From Aulostomus chinensis (Eukaryota; Chordata; Actinopteri; Syngnathiformes; Aulostomidae), in the NCBI GenBank assembly GCA_037954235.1, contig JBBMOA010000006.1:30342541-30406540 (forward strand): a stretch of 64,000 nt of DNA, written 5' to 3'. The notes beneath the pieces were generated by a model, which was not told the DNA's origin, made no database searches, and saw nothing but the letters and a program-made list of their open reading frames with translations. Below, piece after piece: positions 34,864 through 46,470 of this stretch (positions are counted from its first letter, which is position 1; each line of letters begins with the position of its first letter). The position numbers were made by a program, and so were the translations under genes.

Positions 34864-35388
34864 GCCAAATCAGTGTAATGTAATGTATGTTAGAGCTGTA
34901 TGGACCGAGGTTTAATGGCGGGCATCATTCATTCAGCGTTGAAACAGAACGTGCTAACGATGATGAGGAGCAGAATTACTGGGGGGCTGAAACTTTGCTA
35001 TATTAATTATATAGCTTAATTGGTTGTGCACTGAAAGTTCCAGGCTTCCCAGTTTACAAGATCGAGGTCACTTTTTCTGTCAAAAGGTGGGTTTAAATTT
35101 TTTTAAAACAACAATTTCTGCTGAAAAAGCACATTTGTCACCTGGTTTGTTCAGAAATTCCTCCTTTTATGATGATGTCTCGTCTGACTGTGAGCTGCTC
35201 AGCTTCCAGGTTAAATACTCTGCCAACCAAGAGTTCATGACACTACGAGCATGTTAGTCTGCAAGATAATCCCCACATATAACATCTAGTCGATGACTTT
35301 TGAGGCATAAATGCAATTGTGAGAAGAACACAGACAGTGTTACTCTAGATGAACTACGTCACGGATACATGACTTCCACGTCTCCAGA

Positions 35389-36333
35389 ATGTCACCACAG
35401 CATCACCACAACGTCACCAATGTCACCACAACGTCACCAATGTTACCACGGCATCACCAATGTCACCACGGCATCACCACAACGTAACCAATGTCACCAC
35501 AACGTCACCAATGTCACCACAGCATCACCACAACGTCACCAATGTCACCACAACGTCACCAATGTCACCACAGCATCACCAATGTCACCACAGCATCACC
35601 ACAACGTCACCAATGTCACCACAACGTCACCAGTGTCACCAAAGCATCACCACAACGTCACCAATGTCACCACAACGTCACCAATGTCACCACAGCATCA
35701 CCACGTCACCACAGCATCACCACAACGTCACCAATGTCACCACAACGTCACCACAGCATCACCGCAACGTCACCAATGTCACCACAGCGTCACCAATGTC
35801 ACCACAGCATCACCGCAACGTCACCAATGTCACCACAGCGTCACGTCACCACAGCATCACCACAACGTCACCAATGTCACCACAACGTCACCAACGTCAC
35901 CACAGCGTCACCGCAACGTCACCAATGTCACCACAACGTCACCAGTGTCACCACAGCATCACCGCAACGTCACCAATGTCACCACAGCGTCACGTCACCA
36001 CAGCATCACCACAACGTCACCAATGTCACCACAGCATCACCACAACGTCACCACAGCATCACCACAACCTCACCACAGCATCACCACAACGTCACCACAG
36101 CATCACCACAACCTCACCACAGCATCACCACAACCTCACCACAGCATCACCACAACCTCACCAATGTCACCACAGCATCACCACAACGTCACCAATGTCA
36201 CCACAGCATCACCAATGTCACCACAGCATCACCACAACGTCACCAATGTCACCACAGCATCACCAATGTCACCACAGCATCACCACAACCTCACCACAGC
36301 ATCACCACAACCTCACCAATGTCACCACAGCAT
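35389..36333. repeat. Irregular A/C-rich satellite of 9/11-bp subunits
   Basis: Built from three interchangeable words, CACCACAACGT, CACCAATGT and CACCACAGCAT, with rare variants CACCACAACCT and CACGT. Word order is not strictly periodic. The mix gives higher-order blocks such as AACGT-AATGT-AGCAT. The plus strand is nearly G-free (one G per word at most), so strand asymmetry is extreme. The three plus-strand frames stay open for 287-355 codons (His/Thr/Ser/Gln-rich). I regard these as artefacts: they have no start context, no splice sites and equal quality in all three frames. Confidence 0.97.
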
Positions 36334-38246
36334 CACACTTCTGCTTCAGCATGATGATGACAGCTAGGCCACTCGCCACCGCAGCGAATGCCACTTTTAA
36401 GAGACAGCCATAGTCTGTTCTGTGCTAACAGAGTTTAAACATCGTGAGCCAGCGTGAGCAGACCTGATTTCAGGATTACTGGACATTCAACAATGCTGAT
36501 TTAATTCAGGGTTTGGTTCCTACGCCAGTGTGCTTGGATCTGGCTGAACAGTCCAGCCATGACGCCTGATTCAAGGAGTGCCTGCTGGGTCCTGATCTGA
36601 GGACTTGATCACAGTGGACAGCAGCAGGGGGGGCGGCGCCACATGTGGTTCAAGCGTAGTTCATCTGACTGGGCTAATATTCAGCAGCGACCAGATATGA
36701 GTCATGTGTCACAGTCCGTCTCTTCTTCTATGGTAGCTCACTCTCAGTGGTTGGAAGTCTGTCTGAGACTGACAGCCGAGGTTTAGCCTGCTGTGCTGGG
36801 GCCTGCAAAACTGCTACATGGAAGAACTTTCACATGATTGATGTTTATTCGTACTACTTACGATACGATTACTAATACCTCACTGACAGCTTACACATCC
36901 TACTGTAAGAGTCTGGACCAGTAACAGATACCCAGGCCGGAGCCACAGGGAGTGAAATCTATGACTGTGATTCATCAGACAATATCCTTTTTGTATATGT
37001 TATTATTATTATTACTGGAGAGGCAGAGTTATTCATATACTTTTTTCATAAAAGTTTTGCAAGATGAGCTTAAAACACACGAGAAGGTAACGGCCAGACG
37101 ACGAAAGAGAAGAAGAAAAACGTTAAATTAACGTAGCATAACCATCCAGCGATATCAGATACGGAGGTCTCTGTCTCAGTCGCCACGCTTCTTCTAAAAA
37201 TCCTGGGGGGAAAAAGATTTCTTCCTCAAAAAAGTTAAATGAACCTATGACAACCAGAGCAGATAAGGACTGATAGACCAAGCATCTCTCAGAGCAAAGG
37301 GCAAGGAATTGTGAAATCATATCCATCCTCTTCCACTGACAGCTCCTCAGCTTGGATCCGCCGGTGGTCAGGTACCACATGTGGCTCTGGTACTCATCTT
37401 CTTTAAGTATAAAGTATTTTTGGGTTTTTGGGTTTGTTTTAGTTTTGGCTTCTTCCAAATCTCCTTCCAATGTTCCTGATATAAGGTAGTTTTTGTTTGT
37501 CTGTATAGGAATGATGATTGGTTCTCTCATAAAATATGAACACATTTGATTTTTTTAATTAATAATATTGTGGCCATATAAGTGATGAAGGTAAATATTA
37601 GACTAGCTAGAACAGTCGGCTAATTAGTAAATCACTTTAGAGTATTTCAGTCTCCAAAACTAGAATAAAAAGGGACAGTTATATAAAACGTGAAAAATCT
37701 AAGAATACCTAGGCTGACACGTGTCCTGTCGTATTTCCTCCTCGGAGGCATCGTGCCTCCAGGGCTCCCGCCTGGAGGTGGTGATGTGCTGCTGGTCAAT
37801 CAAACCTTACACGGAGATCCCTGCTAGCGCGTCAAGTTCACGTTCCAACACCTGTCCTCAGCCAGGCACGGAGCTCGGCCTGCAGTCTGCTCAGCCTTCT
37901 CAACGAATAATCAAATTATTCTCTTCAAAGGTGGGAGGTTAGCAGATGGCTAACACATTAGCCTCATAACTGCTAATGAGTGACACCCTGCGTGACTAAA
38001 GGTGTTCATATGTTCACAGCTGAGAGGAATCAGGGAAAAATTAGACGCATATTGGCAAAATTAAACACATATTTCAATTGGGAGGGAAAATAGTCCAGAA
38101 ACACAAACACCTCTGTACGATCCTTGTCCCTCTCCAGCCTCCCTGGATGCACAGGAGGAGACACGAGTCCCTGCTACCTGATCTCCTCTAAGTCCCGTAG
38201 ACCCCGTATCACTGGGGCAGGAGCACCACACCTTTGGGGGGTTTAC
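36334..38246. other. Unique non-coding sequence with a 140-codon minus frame
   Basis: The minus-strand frame 37123-37545 is the longest open frame in the window not explained by a repeat, apart from the exon-like blocks and the two roughly 200-codon plus frames at 5.7 and 15.4 kb. It has no recognised domain. A (TTA)n run lies near 37000-37014. Confidence 0.45.
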
Positions 38247-38254
38247 ACTACTGA

Positions 38255-39140
38255 CTGGGGTTGGGTACCGAGAATTGGTTCCTATTTGGAACCAGTTCCT
38301 AACGTCCGGTTCTGGAACCGTTAAGCAGCTTTTTGAATTTCGATTATTTTTTTCAGTTCCAAGTCCCTGCACTAGTTTGTTATTGGGGCGTGTATCACTC
38401 CCCTCGGCGTTCTCCGTGTGTCCGCTAGCTAGAATATCAGCCTTCTGAACATGGACCGCAAAAAACGCTGGAAAGTCTGGCTTCATTTTAATTTGAAAGA
38501 GGACGGAGTTACACAGAGCAACATCTGCGAAAAAACAACTTGTGCCAAAGGACGATCACCTCAAACATGACGGAACACCTCGGCCTGCCTGGTGTAACAA
38601 CTAGCAAGTGGACTGAGTTCAACTGGTGGCATCGCTCTTCTGCTTCCGTCGCTTCCTCCACTTCGGACGGTCAACCTTCACCATCAGCCAGCAGATCCCC
38701 GTTGCTGTTAGAATCCGGTAGGTGAAAATGATGGTTCTCTCATTCTTAACAAACCTGCTTCAGTGATAGACGACCAGCTCTTCAGACTGTGTCTGTTTAT
38801 AGTTGTTGAACGCTCGCTAAGTGATGCTAACATTAGCCAGGCACAACCTGCTGCTGCTACATGAAGCAGCCGCGACCCCAGCCAGCAACGCCTACATCCA
38901 TCATATACATGCACATCCGTCTGGGCTGCAGAGCTTGGATTTTTGACTAAAACTGGCAATGTGAATAAATAAACCGGCCTGTGTGAAGGCTTTTTCAAAC
39001 AAAAAAATATTCTCCTGATGAATCAGCTGTGACCTTTAGACGTCCATCTCAAAGAATCAGAATCAAGAATTGTTTAGAACAGGATTCGATATTGGGAATC
39101 GGAATTGGACTCGGTAAAATCCAAACGATTCCCCAACCCT
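38255..39140 (+). mobile_element. hAT-type DNA transposon remnant, 886 bp
   Basis: The left end reads CTGGGGTTGGGTACCGAGAA and the right end reads TACCGAG/CCCAACCC-type text in inverted sense (GGACTCGGTAAAAT..CCCCAACCCT). These are short GGGTTGGG / CCCAACCC terminal inverted repeats with a subterminal CGAGTCCG-like zone. The flanks ACTACTGA (38247-38254) and ACGACTGA (39141-39148) agree at 7 of 8 bases, the 8-bp duplication expected of hAT. Near the left end is a broken piece of a BED-type zinc-finger transposase (separate entry). The RNase-H-like catalytic region is absent, so the copy is non-autonomous. A 360-bp relative lies at 44556-44915. Confidence 0.75.
38451..38725 (+). pseudogene. 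BED zinc-finger fragment of hAT transposase, frameshifted
   Basis: From the ATG at 38451 the translation starts MDRKKRWKVWLHF and continues to SNICEKTTC, matching the N-terminal half of a BED finger (aromatic KVWxHF followed by the metal-binding Cys region). The second half, SNMTEHLGL, carries the His ligand region. It is in a different frame starting near 38560, so an indel splits the finger. The rest of a hAT transposase (hundreds of residues including the DDE core and dimerisation domain) is missing. It lies inside the hAT remnant at 38255-39140 and is certainly non-functional as a transposase. Confidence 0.7.
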
Positions 39141-39148
39141 ACGACTGA

Positions 39149-40530
39149 CGCCTGGTTGGTAAAATAAATAACTTTCCTTTCAAACACAAACGTAACATTA
39201 AAATCTCTGTAGAGGAATCTGACAGTTGTGAGTGATTGACATATGTATTTGATTGACAGGTGTCTTGTCCTCAGTGAGGTGAACCATCTGTGCAGGAGGA
39301 AATCCAAATACTTTTTGTGAATATTTCGCTTTCGCTTGTTTGCTTGTGTGTTAGATGAAATGAAATATTTGATGTAATGTTTGTTTTGAAGTTGTCGTCA
39401 TTTACTATCACTTTTGTTGACATCAGTTAGTTCACATGAATCATGTGAAATTACACCTTGTTCAGAGAATTCTACAGAGAAGATGAAGCTTGCTTTGCTC
39501 CTCCCCCTCCCCCCATCACCTCCATCATGAAGCTTCTGCATCAGACTGAAGAACTGACGTGGCAGCAACAAGTGACTTCCTCTTTCATCATAACTCCTCC
39601 AGAGTGACACTTCAGATACGTCAGAGCGGGGGCTGACATACCGCCACCCCCATCCTCACCCTTATCACCTGCACGTGTCAGAGGTCACGCTCCTGCTGCA
39701 CCGAGTCATGACAGCAGATTTATAAGTGACCACGTGTGTGGCAGAACAATCTCAGTAAAATCACATATCAATAATAATTTAGAGAAAATTCAAGCAGCCA
39801 GGAAACTGTCAACTGTCTGGAGCCACCCTGGGGAGGCCCCCCTCACACCAAAACCTCATCACTCATCCGATTCCCATCTAATTCATCTTCTAGAACTTCT
39901 CTGGTGGTTTTGTCAACAGATCCAAAGCTCAATTTCATTTGAAAAAAGTCCCAAATGACGACATCACACTGACATCAGATCAGCTCAAAGCAGAACGTTA
40001 CATTTTCAAGAGAAAACGCTGCTGTCTGGCCGAGCTCACGACAGTCCTCCCGGCACATGCAATACCACGGGTTCCTGCACCCAGACACAGCCACTCCTAC
40101 CACAAGTGATTCATTTGAAGTTATTGGTTTGATTGTGTTTAAGAACATTCCAGGGCTCATGATCCACTCTTAATAATACACGTGTGAGGACAGCTGAAAT
40201 GCTGAGATGCATGCATGATTCGTCTTTAACTCTGCCTGTGTTGCACCATGAACGGATCTCACTGACAAAGAACAGCACAACTATCTGTCTTTGAAATGTA
40301 ATGAAACGTTGACGTGTGTTGATGAAAGGTTTACAGTGACGACATAATGGAAGTCGTCACCATTCCCCTGAGACGTTTGTGAGATGACAATAATGACCAG
40401 GAAAGTGCTTGTGCAGAGCTTTTTAATGCCATGTTGACGCTGACCGGGGACCTTTTAGATCACTTATTATCTCCTGCTATTGTGGGAAATACTGTCATAA
40501 TTAATGCGTGACAACGCACAAGAGTACAAC
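39149..40530. other. Unique non-coding sequence
   Basis: No gene, array or transposon end is recognised. Frames of 60-77 codons look random. Confidence 0.45.
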
Positions 40531-41600
40531 CAGAGGTGCCCGTGTGTACCTACAGACAACCAGAGGTGCCCGTGTGTACCTACAGACAACCACAGGTGCC
40601 CGTGTGTACCTACAGACAACCAGAGGTGCCCGTGTGTACCTACAGACAACCAGAGGTGCCCGTGTGTACCTACAGACAACCAGAGGTGCCCGTGTGTACC
40701 TTCAGACAACCAGAGGTGCCCGTGTGTACCTTCAGACAACCAGAGGTGCCCGTGTGTACCTTCAGACAACCAGAGGTGCCCGTGTGTACCTACAGACAAC
40801 CAGAGGTGCCCGTGTGTACCTTCAGACAACCAGAGGTGCCCGTGTGTACCTACAGACAACCAGAGGTGCCCGTGTGTACCTTCAGACAACCAGAGGTGCC
40901 CGTGTGTACCTACAGACAACCACAGGTGCCCGTGTGTACCTACAGACAACCACAGGTGCCCGTGTGTACCTTCAGACAACCACAGGTGCCCGTGTGTACC
41001 TACAGACAACCACAGGTGCCCGTGTGTACCTTCAGACAACCACAGGTGCCCGTGTGTACCTACAGACAACCACAGGTGCCCGTGTGTACCTACAGACAAC
41101 CACAGGTGCCCGTGTGTACCTTCAGACAACCAGAGGTGCCCGTGTGTACCTACAGACAACCAGAGGTGCCCGTGTGTACCTACAGACAACCACAGGTGCC
41201 CGTGTGTACCTTCAGACAACCACAGGTGCCCGTGTGTACCTACAGACAACCACAGGTGCCCGTGTGTACCTTCAGACAACCACAGGTGCCCGTGTGTACC
41301 TTCAGACAACCACAGGTGCCCGTGTGTACCTACAGACAACTAGAGGTGCCCGTGTGTACCTACAGACAACCAGAGGTGCCCGTGTGTACCTTCAGACAAC
41401 CACAGGTGCCCGTGTGTACCTACAGACAACCAGAGGTGCCCGTGTGTACCTTCAGACAACCACAGGTGCCCGTGTGTACCTTCAGACAACCACAGGTGCC
41501 CGTGTGTACCTTCAGACAACCAGAGGTGCCCGTGTGTACCTACAGACAACCAGAGGTGCCCGTGTGTACCTCCAGACAACCAGATGTGCCCGTGTGTACC
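40531..41600. repeat. 30-bp minisatellite, 35 full copies plus a partial
   Basis: Every unit is exactly 30 bp, with no indel across the array. Unit text is CAGAGGTGCCCGTGTGTACC followed by TACAGACAAC. Nearly all variation falls at two positions: base 3 (G or C) and base 22 (A or T). Single exceptions are T at base 1 of unit 28, C at base 22 of unit 35, and a T in the terminal partial unit. All frames are open on both strands (pseudo-ORFs of 279-439 codons, for example a PVCTYRQPEV decapeptide repeat). There is no coding evidence outside the array. Confidence 0.99.
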
Positions 41601-42740
41601 AAGAGGTTGTGCACCCCTCAGTTTGTTTTGTGGATTGTTCTGTTCCTCAGCTCACTTATGGCCTCTCAAAGACCAATCTTGTGCTTTTCAATAAAAAAGG
41701 GGAACCTTTATGGGAAAATTATTCAAAAAAGGACGGCGCTGTGCTTGTCTCCATTTTTGAGTGTGAATGTCATGAACATGGTATATGCAGTTAAACTGGC
41801 TGTCCAAGTAAACATCTGTACCAAATTTTGGGAGAATTCCTCCAGGCATGACTGAAGTATCATGTTAATCAGTGAGGAACAGATGGATGACATCATCAAC
41901 AAGCACTGAGGAATAAAAACGCACGGAAATTTTAAAAAAAGGTAAATGGGTTAGGGTTTTTAAATGACTGTTAAGCAGCCGGCGGGGTGAGTGTGTACAG
42001 CACAGCCTCTCCAGCCTGGGTATTTTGACTGAGCTGCTCCACCATTCTTCAATGTTGCCATGTTAAATATCTTTTCACCTCCATGTCTGACGTGCTGCAT
42101 CCCTGCTGCACCTTACACAGGTAAACACAGAGCAGGTCTGAGGTGTTGGCTCATAGATGCACAGTTGCCCAGCAGCTCCTCAGCAGCAGGATGCAGTGCT
42201 GAGACCAGTGTTAAACTCAGGGTTTTATTTGAAGAACTTTTAAACCTGGAGCAAACAAACAGCAAACCTGAGCAGCTGATTCTCAATCCTCCTTTCTCCC
42301 TGCGTGCCACCAATTACTCATTCAAGCTCCCGCCAACATCAGCGTGAAGTCCCTTTCCTTTGACACTCCTCTGCTCTCTCGACTGGAATAAGAGCGTGTA
42401 GCTGTGCTTACATAATGCCACCTCCTAAAATGAGCTGGCTTCAGCTTAGTCAAACACTTTTCACTCCTCTCTTTACTTTGACTGAATCAAAGTGTTCGCT
42501 GCATCACCGCACATGTTTACTACTGAACTAACGCTGCATCATTTATAGAACATTACCAGTCTAGTGTCTCTACTGTCTCTGACGCCGTGTATGAATCTCA
42601 ATCACACAACTCAATTGTGACTTGAGACTAGATTCAGACTCGGGTTTTGGTGTATGAAAGTGATATTTCCCTCAAAGAATGTATTTTGCCTTACAAGTAA
42701 GCACTAATAGGAGTTTTGAGTTTACTAAGATGTTTTCCCT
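41601..42740. other. Unique non-coding sequence
   Basis: No supported gene. The pseudo-ORF running out of the 30-bp array reaches about 41855 but is not coding-like beyond the array. Confidence 0.45.
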
Positions 42741-42757
42741 CCTGCATCCCTTCTTTG

Positions 42758-42806
42758 TGATTCCGGAATGCAGACAGAACCGGCCACGTATGTTTAGCTT
42801 GCAGCT
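42758..42806 (+). mobile_element. Third copy of the foldback-element arm
   Basis: The 49-bp segment starting TGATTCCGGAATGCAGACA and ending TTTAGCTTGCAGCT aligns without gaps to the arms at 871-919 and 1052-1100. Similarity to 871-919 continues on both sides (TTCTTTGTGA before, CTAACGG..CTGTCCAG after). Only one arm is visible here, so this is either a truncated or a simple dispersed copy. Confidence 0.55.
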
Positions 42807-42975
42807 AACGGAGACTGAAGGCGAACAACAGCTAAGCTGTCCAGAAACGTACATTTCCAGCAAAGCCCAGGTCTTCCAAATCCAGCTTTCAGGATGCTCT
42901 GTAATTCATAAGCACTTTGAATGGAGATAAAAACTGTTAGTTCAGTGCTACTCTGAATGATAACATCTCCATTTA

Positions 42976-43034
42976 TATATGTATATATATATATTTCTCT
43001 CTCTCCCTCTCTCTCTCTCTATATATATATATAT
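42976..43034. repeat. (TA)n(TC)n(TA)n compound microsatellite
   Basis: TATATA, then TCTCTC, then TATATA runs. Confidence 0.95.
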
Positions 43035-43353
43035 CCTAGCAGCAGTACAGTACTGAGACATTTGACATAATTTTGGCCTATAAAATCTTCACACAATATC
43101 TAAACTAAGTTTGCTATACGCAACCTTTGTATTTGCATTACCAAAATACAGGATGGTGGAGCGACCACATCGAACTTCATCAGGAAGCTGAGATCGAGCC
43201 CACAAGGTCAGTGTCAAATGTGGACGTTGATTAGCTAACATGTCTATCGTTAGCTTAGCTGCATCATACGTTAGCTTCCCAGCAGTTAAATTTGATTAGG
43301 TTGGTGTGCACTGAATTATTTTTTTTTAAACATAAGTTTTTTCCAATGCCGCT

Positions 43354-43367
43354 GTTGCCATGACAAC
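43354..43367. promoter_or_regulatory. RFX X-box-like site
   Basis: GTTGCCATGACAAC matches the RFX palindrome GTTGCCATGGCAAC at 13 of 14 positions. RFX-family factors control ciliary and other genes. The target here is unknown. Confidence 0.45.
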
Positions 43368-44195
43368 AATAATTCATCCATGTTCCCCTGCTGCCACCGG
43401 CTGGCTACCGTTTCACAGAAATATGTAAGTGGGAAAATTGGTGCCACTGCTAAAATTGTAGAAACAAGTGGACGGAAAAACTTCGCCTGACCTGACTTGG
43501 ACTTGCAAGAAGAGACTTGTGAGCATCTTTGATCTCAAGGCAAGTAAATAGCAGAGGGGCCACAATGGAAACTGGATGCTCAGGACAGGGTAGATCCAGG
43601 TAGAGTCCATCTGTCCGATGCTTGGCTTCTGGGATTTGTGATATCTGAGCAGGAGTGCCACAGAACAACCGGTCTTGGTCTGCACCAGGTTTCATTACTG
43701 TCTCCAGACTGCTGGGCTCTATTAGTAATAAACATATTTTAATTGTCCATCTGTGTCATTCCAATTTGCTGACAGTCCATGACTCCAACAATAGCTCTAT
43801 AATAGCTGCCGCAGAAGAAGGCTCATCCATCCGTGGCAGCAGCGGCTTAGTCGTGATATCATTAACATAAGCCAAAGACCTGAAGTGAGCGTTTGCTTTT
43901 AAAAAATGGCTACTAAATCATTTCCAAGCATAATGGAACTGCCTTTTCTGCTTTGCTAAAAGTCCAATTTCCAAATGAAAGGAAAATGGAAATGATGAAA
44001 AGAAAATTTGTTTCTGTTAGAAAAAAAAACACACATTGTGTCTTCTCCAAGTGTTTCGTTTTTATCCTCTGATGCTGTGCACCCACAATCAGAAAACAAA
44101 GATGTCTTCCCTCCATTTTTCTTCTGTTTTCATATCTGATCATCAAAGGGGCTCACTTACAGCTCCTGACCTCTGATTTGAGCCTGACCAGCTGA

Positions 44196-44197
<2 letters not shown>

Positions 44198-44233
<36 letters not shown>

Positions 44234-44301
44234 GGGGGGTGGTGAGTGTGAGTGGGGGGGTGGTGAGTGTGTGTGTGTGTTTGTGTGTGTGTGCGTGCGT
44301 G
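44198..44301. repeat. GT microsatellite with duplicated G-run module
   Basis: A pure GT run is followed by two copies of a GGGGGGTGGTGAGTGTG-like module and a second GT run. Confidence 0.95.
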
Positions 44302-44555
44302 GGTTGATACTTGAAATCCAACACATTTCCATGTGAAGGGTTTACGTGGTTTTCCCGGCTCCTTGAGCTGTCGGGTGGAGGCCAGTTCAGCTCCCTGAGG
44401 AGGGTTTATGTATTCTGTTTACGGAGGAATGTCAGCAACACGGAAGTTACTTCATCAGTCATGCATGAAAAATGAAGAATAAAGCATAAAGAAAACAGTC
44501 TGGAGAGGAGAAAAGTGTCGAGTAGAGGTGAGACTCATGACAGCGCCATCACCAT

Positions 44556-44915
44556 TAGGGTTGGGTACCCAGAACCGGTTCCTAACATCCGGTTCCAGAA
44601 TCATGAAGCAGCTTTTTGAATTTTGATTCTTATTGCTCCACTCGGTGTTCTCTGTGTCCGCGTGGCGTGGCTCTCCTGCTCCCGTTGCTTCAAACAGTCA
44701 CCCTTCATCATCATCATCATCTTCGGTAGGTGAAAACGATGGTTGTCTCATTCCTAACCAACCTGCTTCAGTGATAGACGACCATTTCTTGAAACGGTGT
44801 CTATGAAGAGGCTGTGACCTGTTGACTTCCATCTCAAAGAATCGGAATTGAGAATCGTTTAGAACAGGAATTGATATTGAGGATCGGAAACGGACTCGGT
44901 AAAATACCCAACCCT
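44556..44915 (+). mobile_element. hAT-derived MITE, 360 bp, related to 38255-39140
   Basis: Begins TAGGGTTGGGTACC and ends AAAATACCCAACCCT. The flanks ATCACCAT (44548-44555) and ACCACCAT (44916-44923) agree at 7 of 8 bases. Internal blocks are shared with the 38.3-kb copy: CCGGTTC..GAA, GCAGCTTTTTGAATTT, GGTAGGTGAAAA, AACCTGCTTCAGTGATAGAC and the right end TCCATCTCAAAGAATC. The BED-finger region is gone, so this is an internally deleted derivative of the same family. A short (TCA)n run sits inside. Confidence 0.8.
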
Positions 44916-45569
44916 ACCACCATACGTGCTGATAATAAAGACATCGCAAGATGGTGAAAATTGGCCTGCCAGAAGTTGAAAAAAAAGTACATGATTAGAG
45001 TGTTTTTACTATTTACAAATAAAAAAGCTCTTTAAATATGTAGGATCCCTAATTACGAACAGCACAGAGTGTGTTTGCTTTCGTCCTGCGAGGCTCCACT
45101 CAGGTTCAGCTTCAGCCCACCAGGGACGAAGGTGGGCAGCCCTCATCTATTATACATCATGTTTGTGTAGATGAAAAATGCCCCTCAAAAGGCAAAGAGC
45201 AGGAATTACATATCTACTGAGCACACGTTCTTGCTCCACAGAACCTGAGATTGATCAAACAGTCTGGTCACTGTCTGGAACCCTCTTCAACCCACACAAG
45301 GACGGGAACTACTTGTCAACATGGCAACACCCGAATCCATCAATACTGTAAGGGGTTTTAAGGGAGATACTGATATTTGGGGCCAGTGAATTTTGATTAA
45401 ATCACTCACGGAGCGTCACAACATTGCAGCTCCAGTACTTTGTCCCGCCCATGGGTGGGGTGGATCACTCTACCTTCTCCACTCGCCACCTCAACTTTAC
45501 AACACTGAAACTCGTAGTTGAGGTGTCAAGCTACTACTTCTGTTCCCGTCCATCCCCCCTGCCCCCACA

Positions 45570-45651
45570 GACGTGTTCCTGCTGCAGCTAGCAGATATTT
45601 TCAGAGGTGGATGCACAAACTCCTTGTACTACCTGCTCAGCAGCAACAAAC
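45570..45651 (+). CDS. Exon-like block with strong acceptor, unknown product
   Basis: A very good acceptor (cccgtccatcccccctgcccccacag) precedes an 82-bp open block ending CAAACAG followed by gtggcg, a usable donor. The frame reads VFLLQLADIFRGGCTNS and then YYLLSSNKQ, hydrophobic and coherent. I do not recognise a family. Against it: words such as CTACCTGCTCAGCAGCAACA occur in fish interspersed repeats as I remember them, so this could be transposon-derived. No partner exon is identified nearby. Confidence 0.22.
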
Positions 45652-45660
45652 AGGTGGCGC
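45647..45660 (+). promoter_or_regulatory. Possible CTCF site (imperfect)
   Basis: CAAACAGGTGGCGC agrees with the CTCF core CCASYAGRKGGCRC at 12 of 14 positions, with both mismatches in the first four bases. Confidence 0.3.
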
Positions 45661-46470
45661 TACACTGGCGCTGCAGCTGGAGGACTGGAAACAGCCCTCA
45701 GAGAAACGGGGAACGAAAGGAGTGTTCATCTCATGACAAAACCTTTACTTGGATGAAAAGAAAACCCCCGTGTTAGACGGCGCACCGCAGATCCAAGATG
45801 GCGGCTGTGACAAACCTTCTCACTTTACAGCTGAACTACAAGAGAGTGTTTCTGAAGGAAATGCAGGAACAGAATGATGACTCATTCGTGATACTGAACT
45901 GAGGACTAAACCTTCTGTCGTTTGGTTGATGCTCTCCTGCAGCTCGGTGAAACGCCATTTACACATTTACATGACCGTGTCAGTGAATCTGGACTCCATC
46001 CTTGATTTGCCGGATATGAGGTCAGACAGGTCACAGGCGTCATGATGGCATGAAGTCCTGTGGCAGCAGGCTGATGAGTCTTAACATGCTCCCATTTCGA
46101 TGTTAAACAATGCAGAATCATTTTGATTCCCAGTTTCACCATTTAAAAAAAACGATATCCATTTCTGCCCCAGGCTTCTTTCTAACCCTCTGGTGAATTC
46201 ATCTAAATAGTCTTTTGGTCTGCACGAGTCTGACCCACTGAACCGTCTCTAAATGACACACGCCGTTGTTCCTTTTATTAAAGTCATGATTCAAGTGACA
46301 ACGGTCCACACTCACAGCAGCAACATTACTGTAACCCCTCGAGAGCTGCAGCTCTGTTTTTACTGGGCAGGAAATGACATGATGACACGCAGACAACTTC
46401 TTCTCTCTGCTCGTATGAAGGTTCATTCTGGGCTAATGATATGAATAAAATATTCAGTTTCTGCTAATAG

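Noticed and set aside
35300..36413. Three plus-strand frames of 287-355 codons, His/Thr/Ser-rich
   Set aside because: Products of the A/C-rich satellite. Three frames are equally open, and the sequence outside the array is not coding-like.
35389..41600. CRISPR-like reading of the regular arrays
   Set aside because: There are no unique spacers between repeats. Units are contiguous tandem copies in a eukaryotic context.
40504..41855. Open frames of 279, 290, 428 and 439 codons on both strands
   Set aside because: All arise from a 30-bp tandem repeat whose length is a multiple of three. Three plus-strand frames and at least one minus-strand frame are open, and no flanking coding sequence or splice sites exist.
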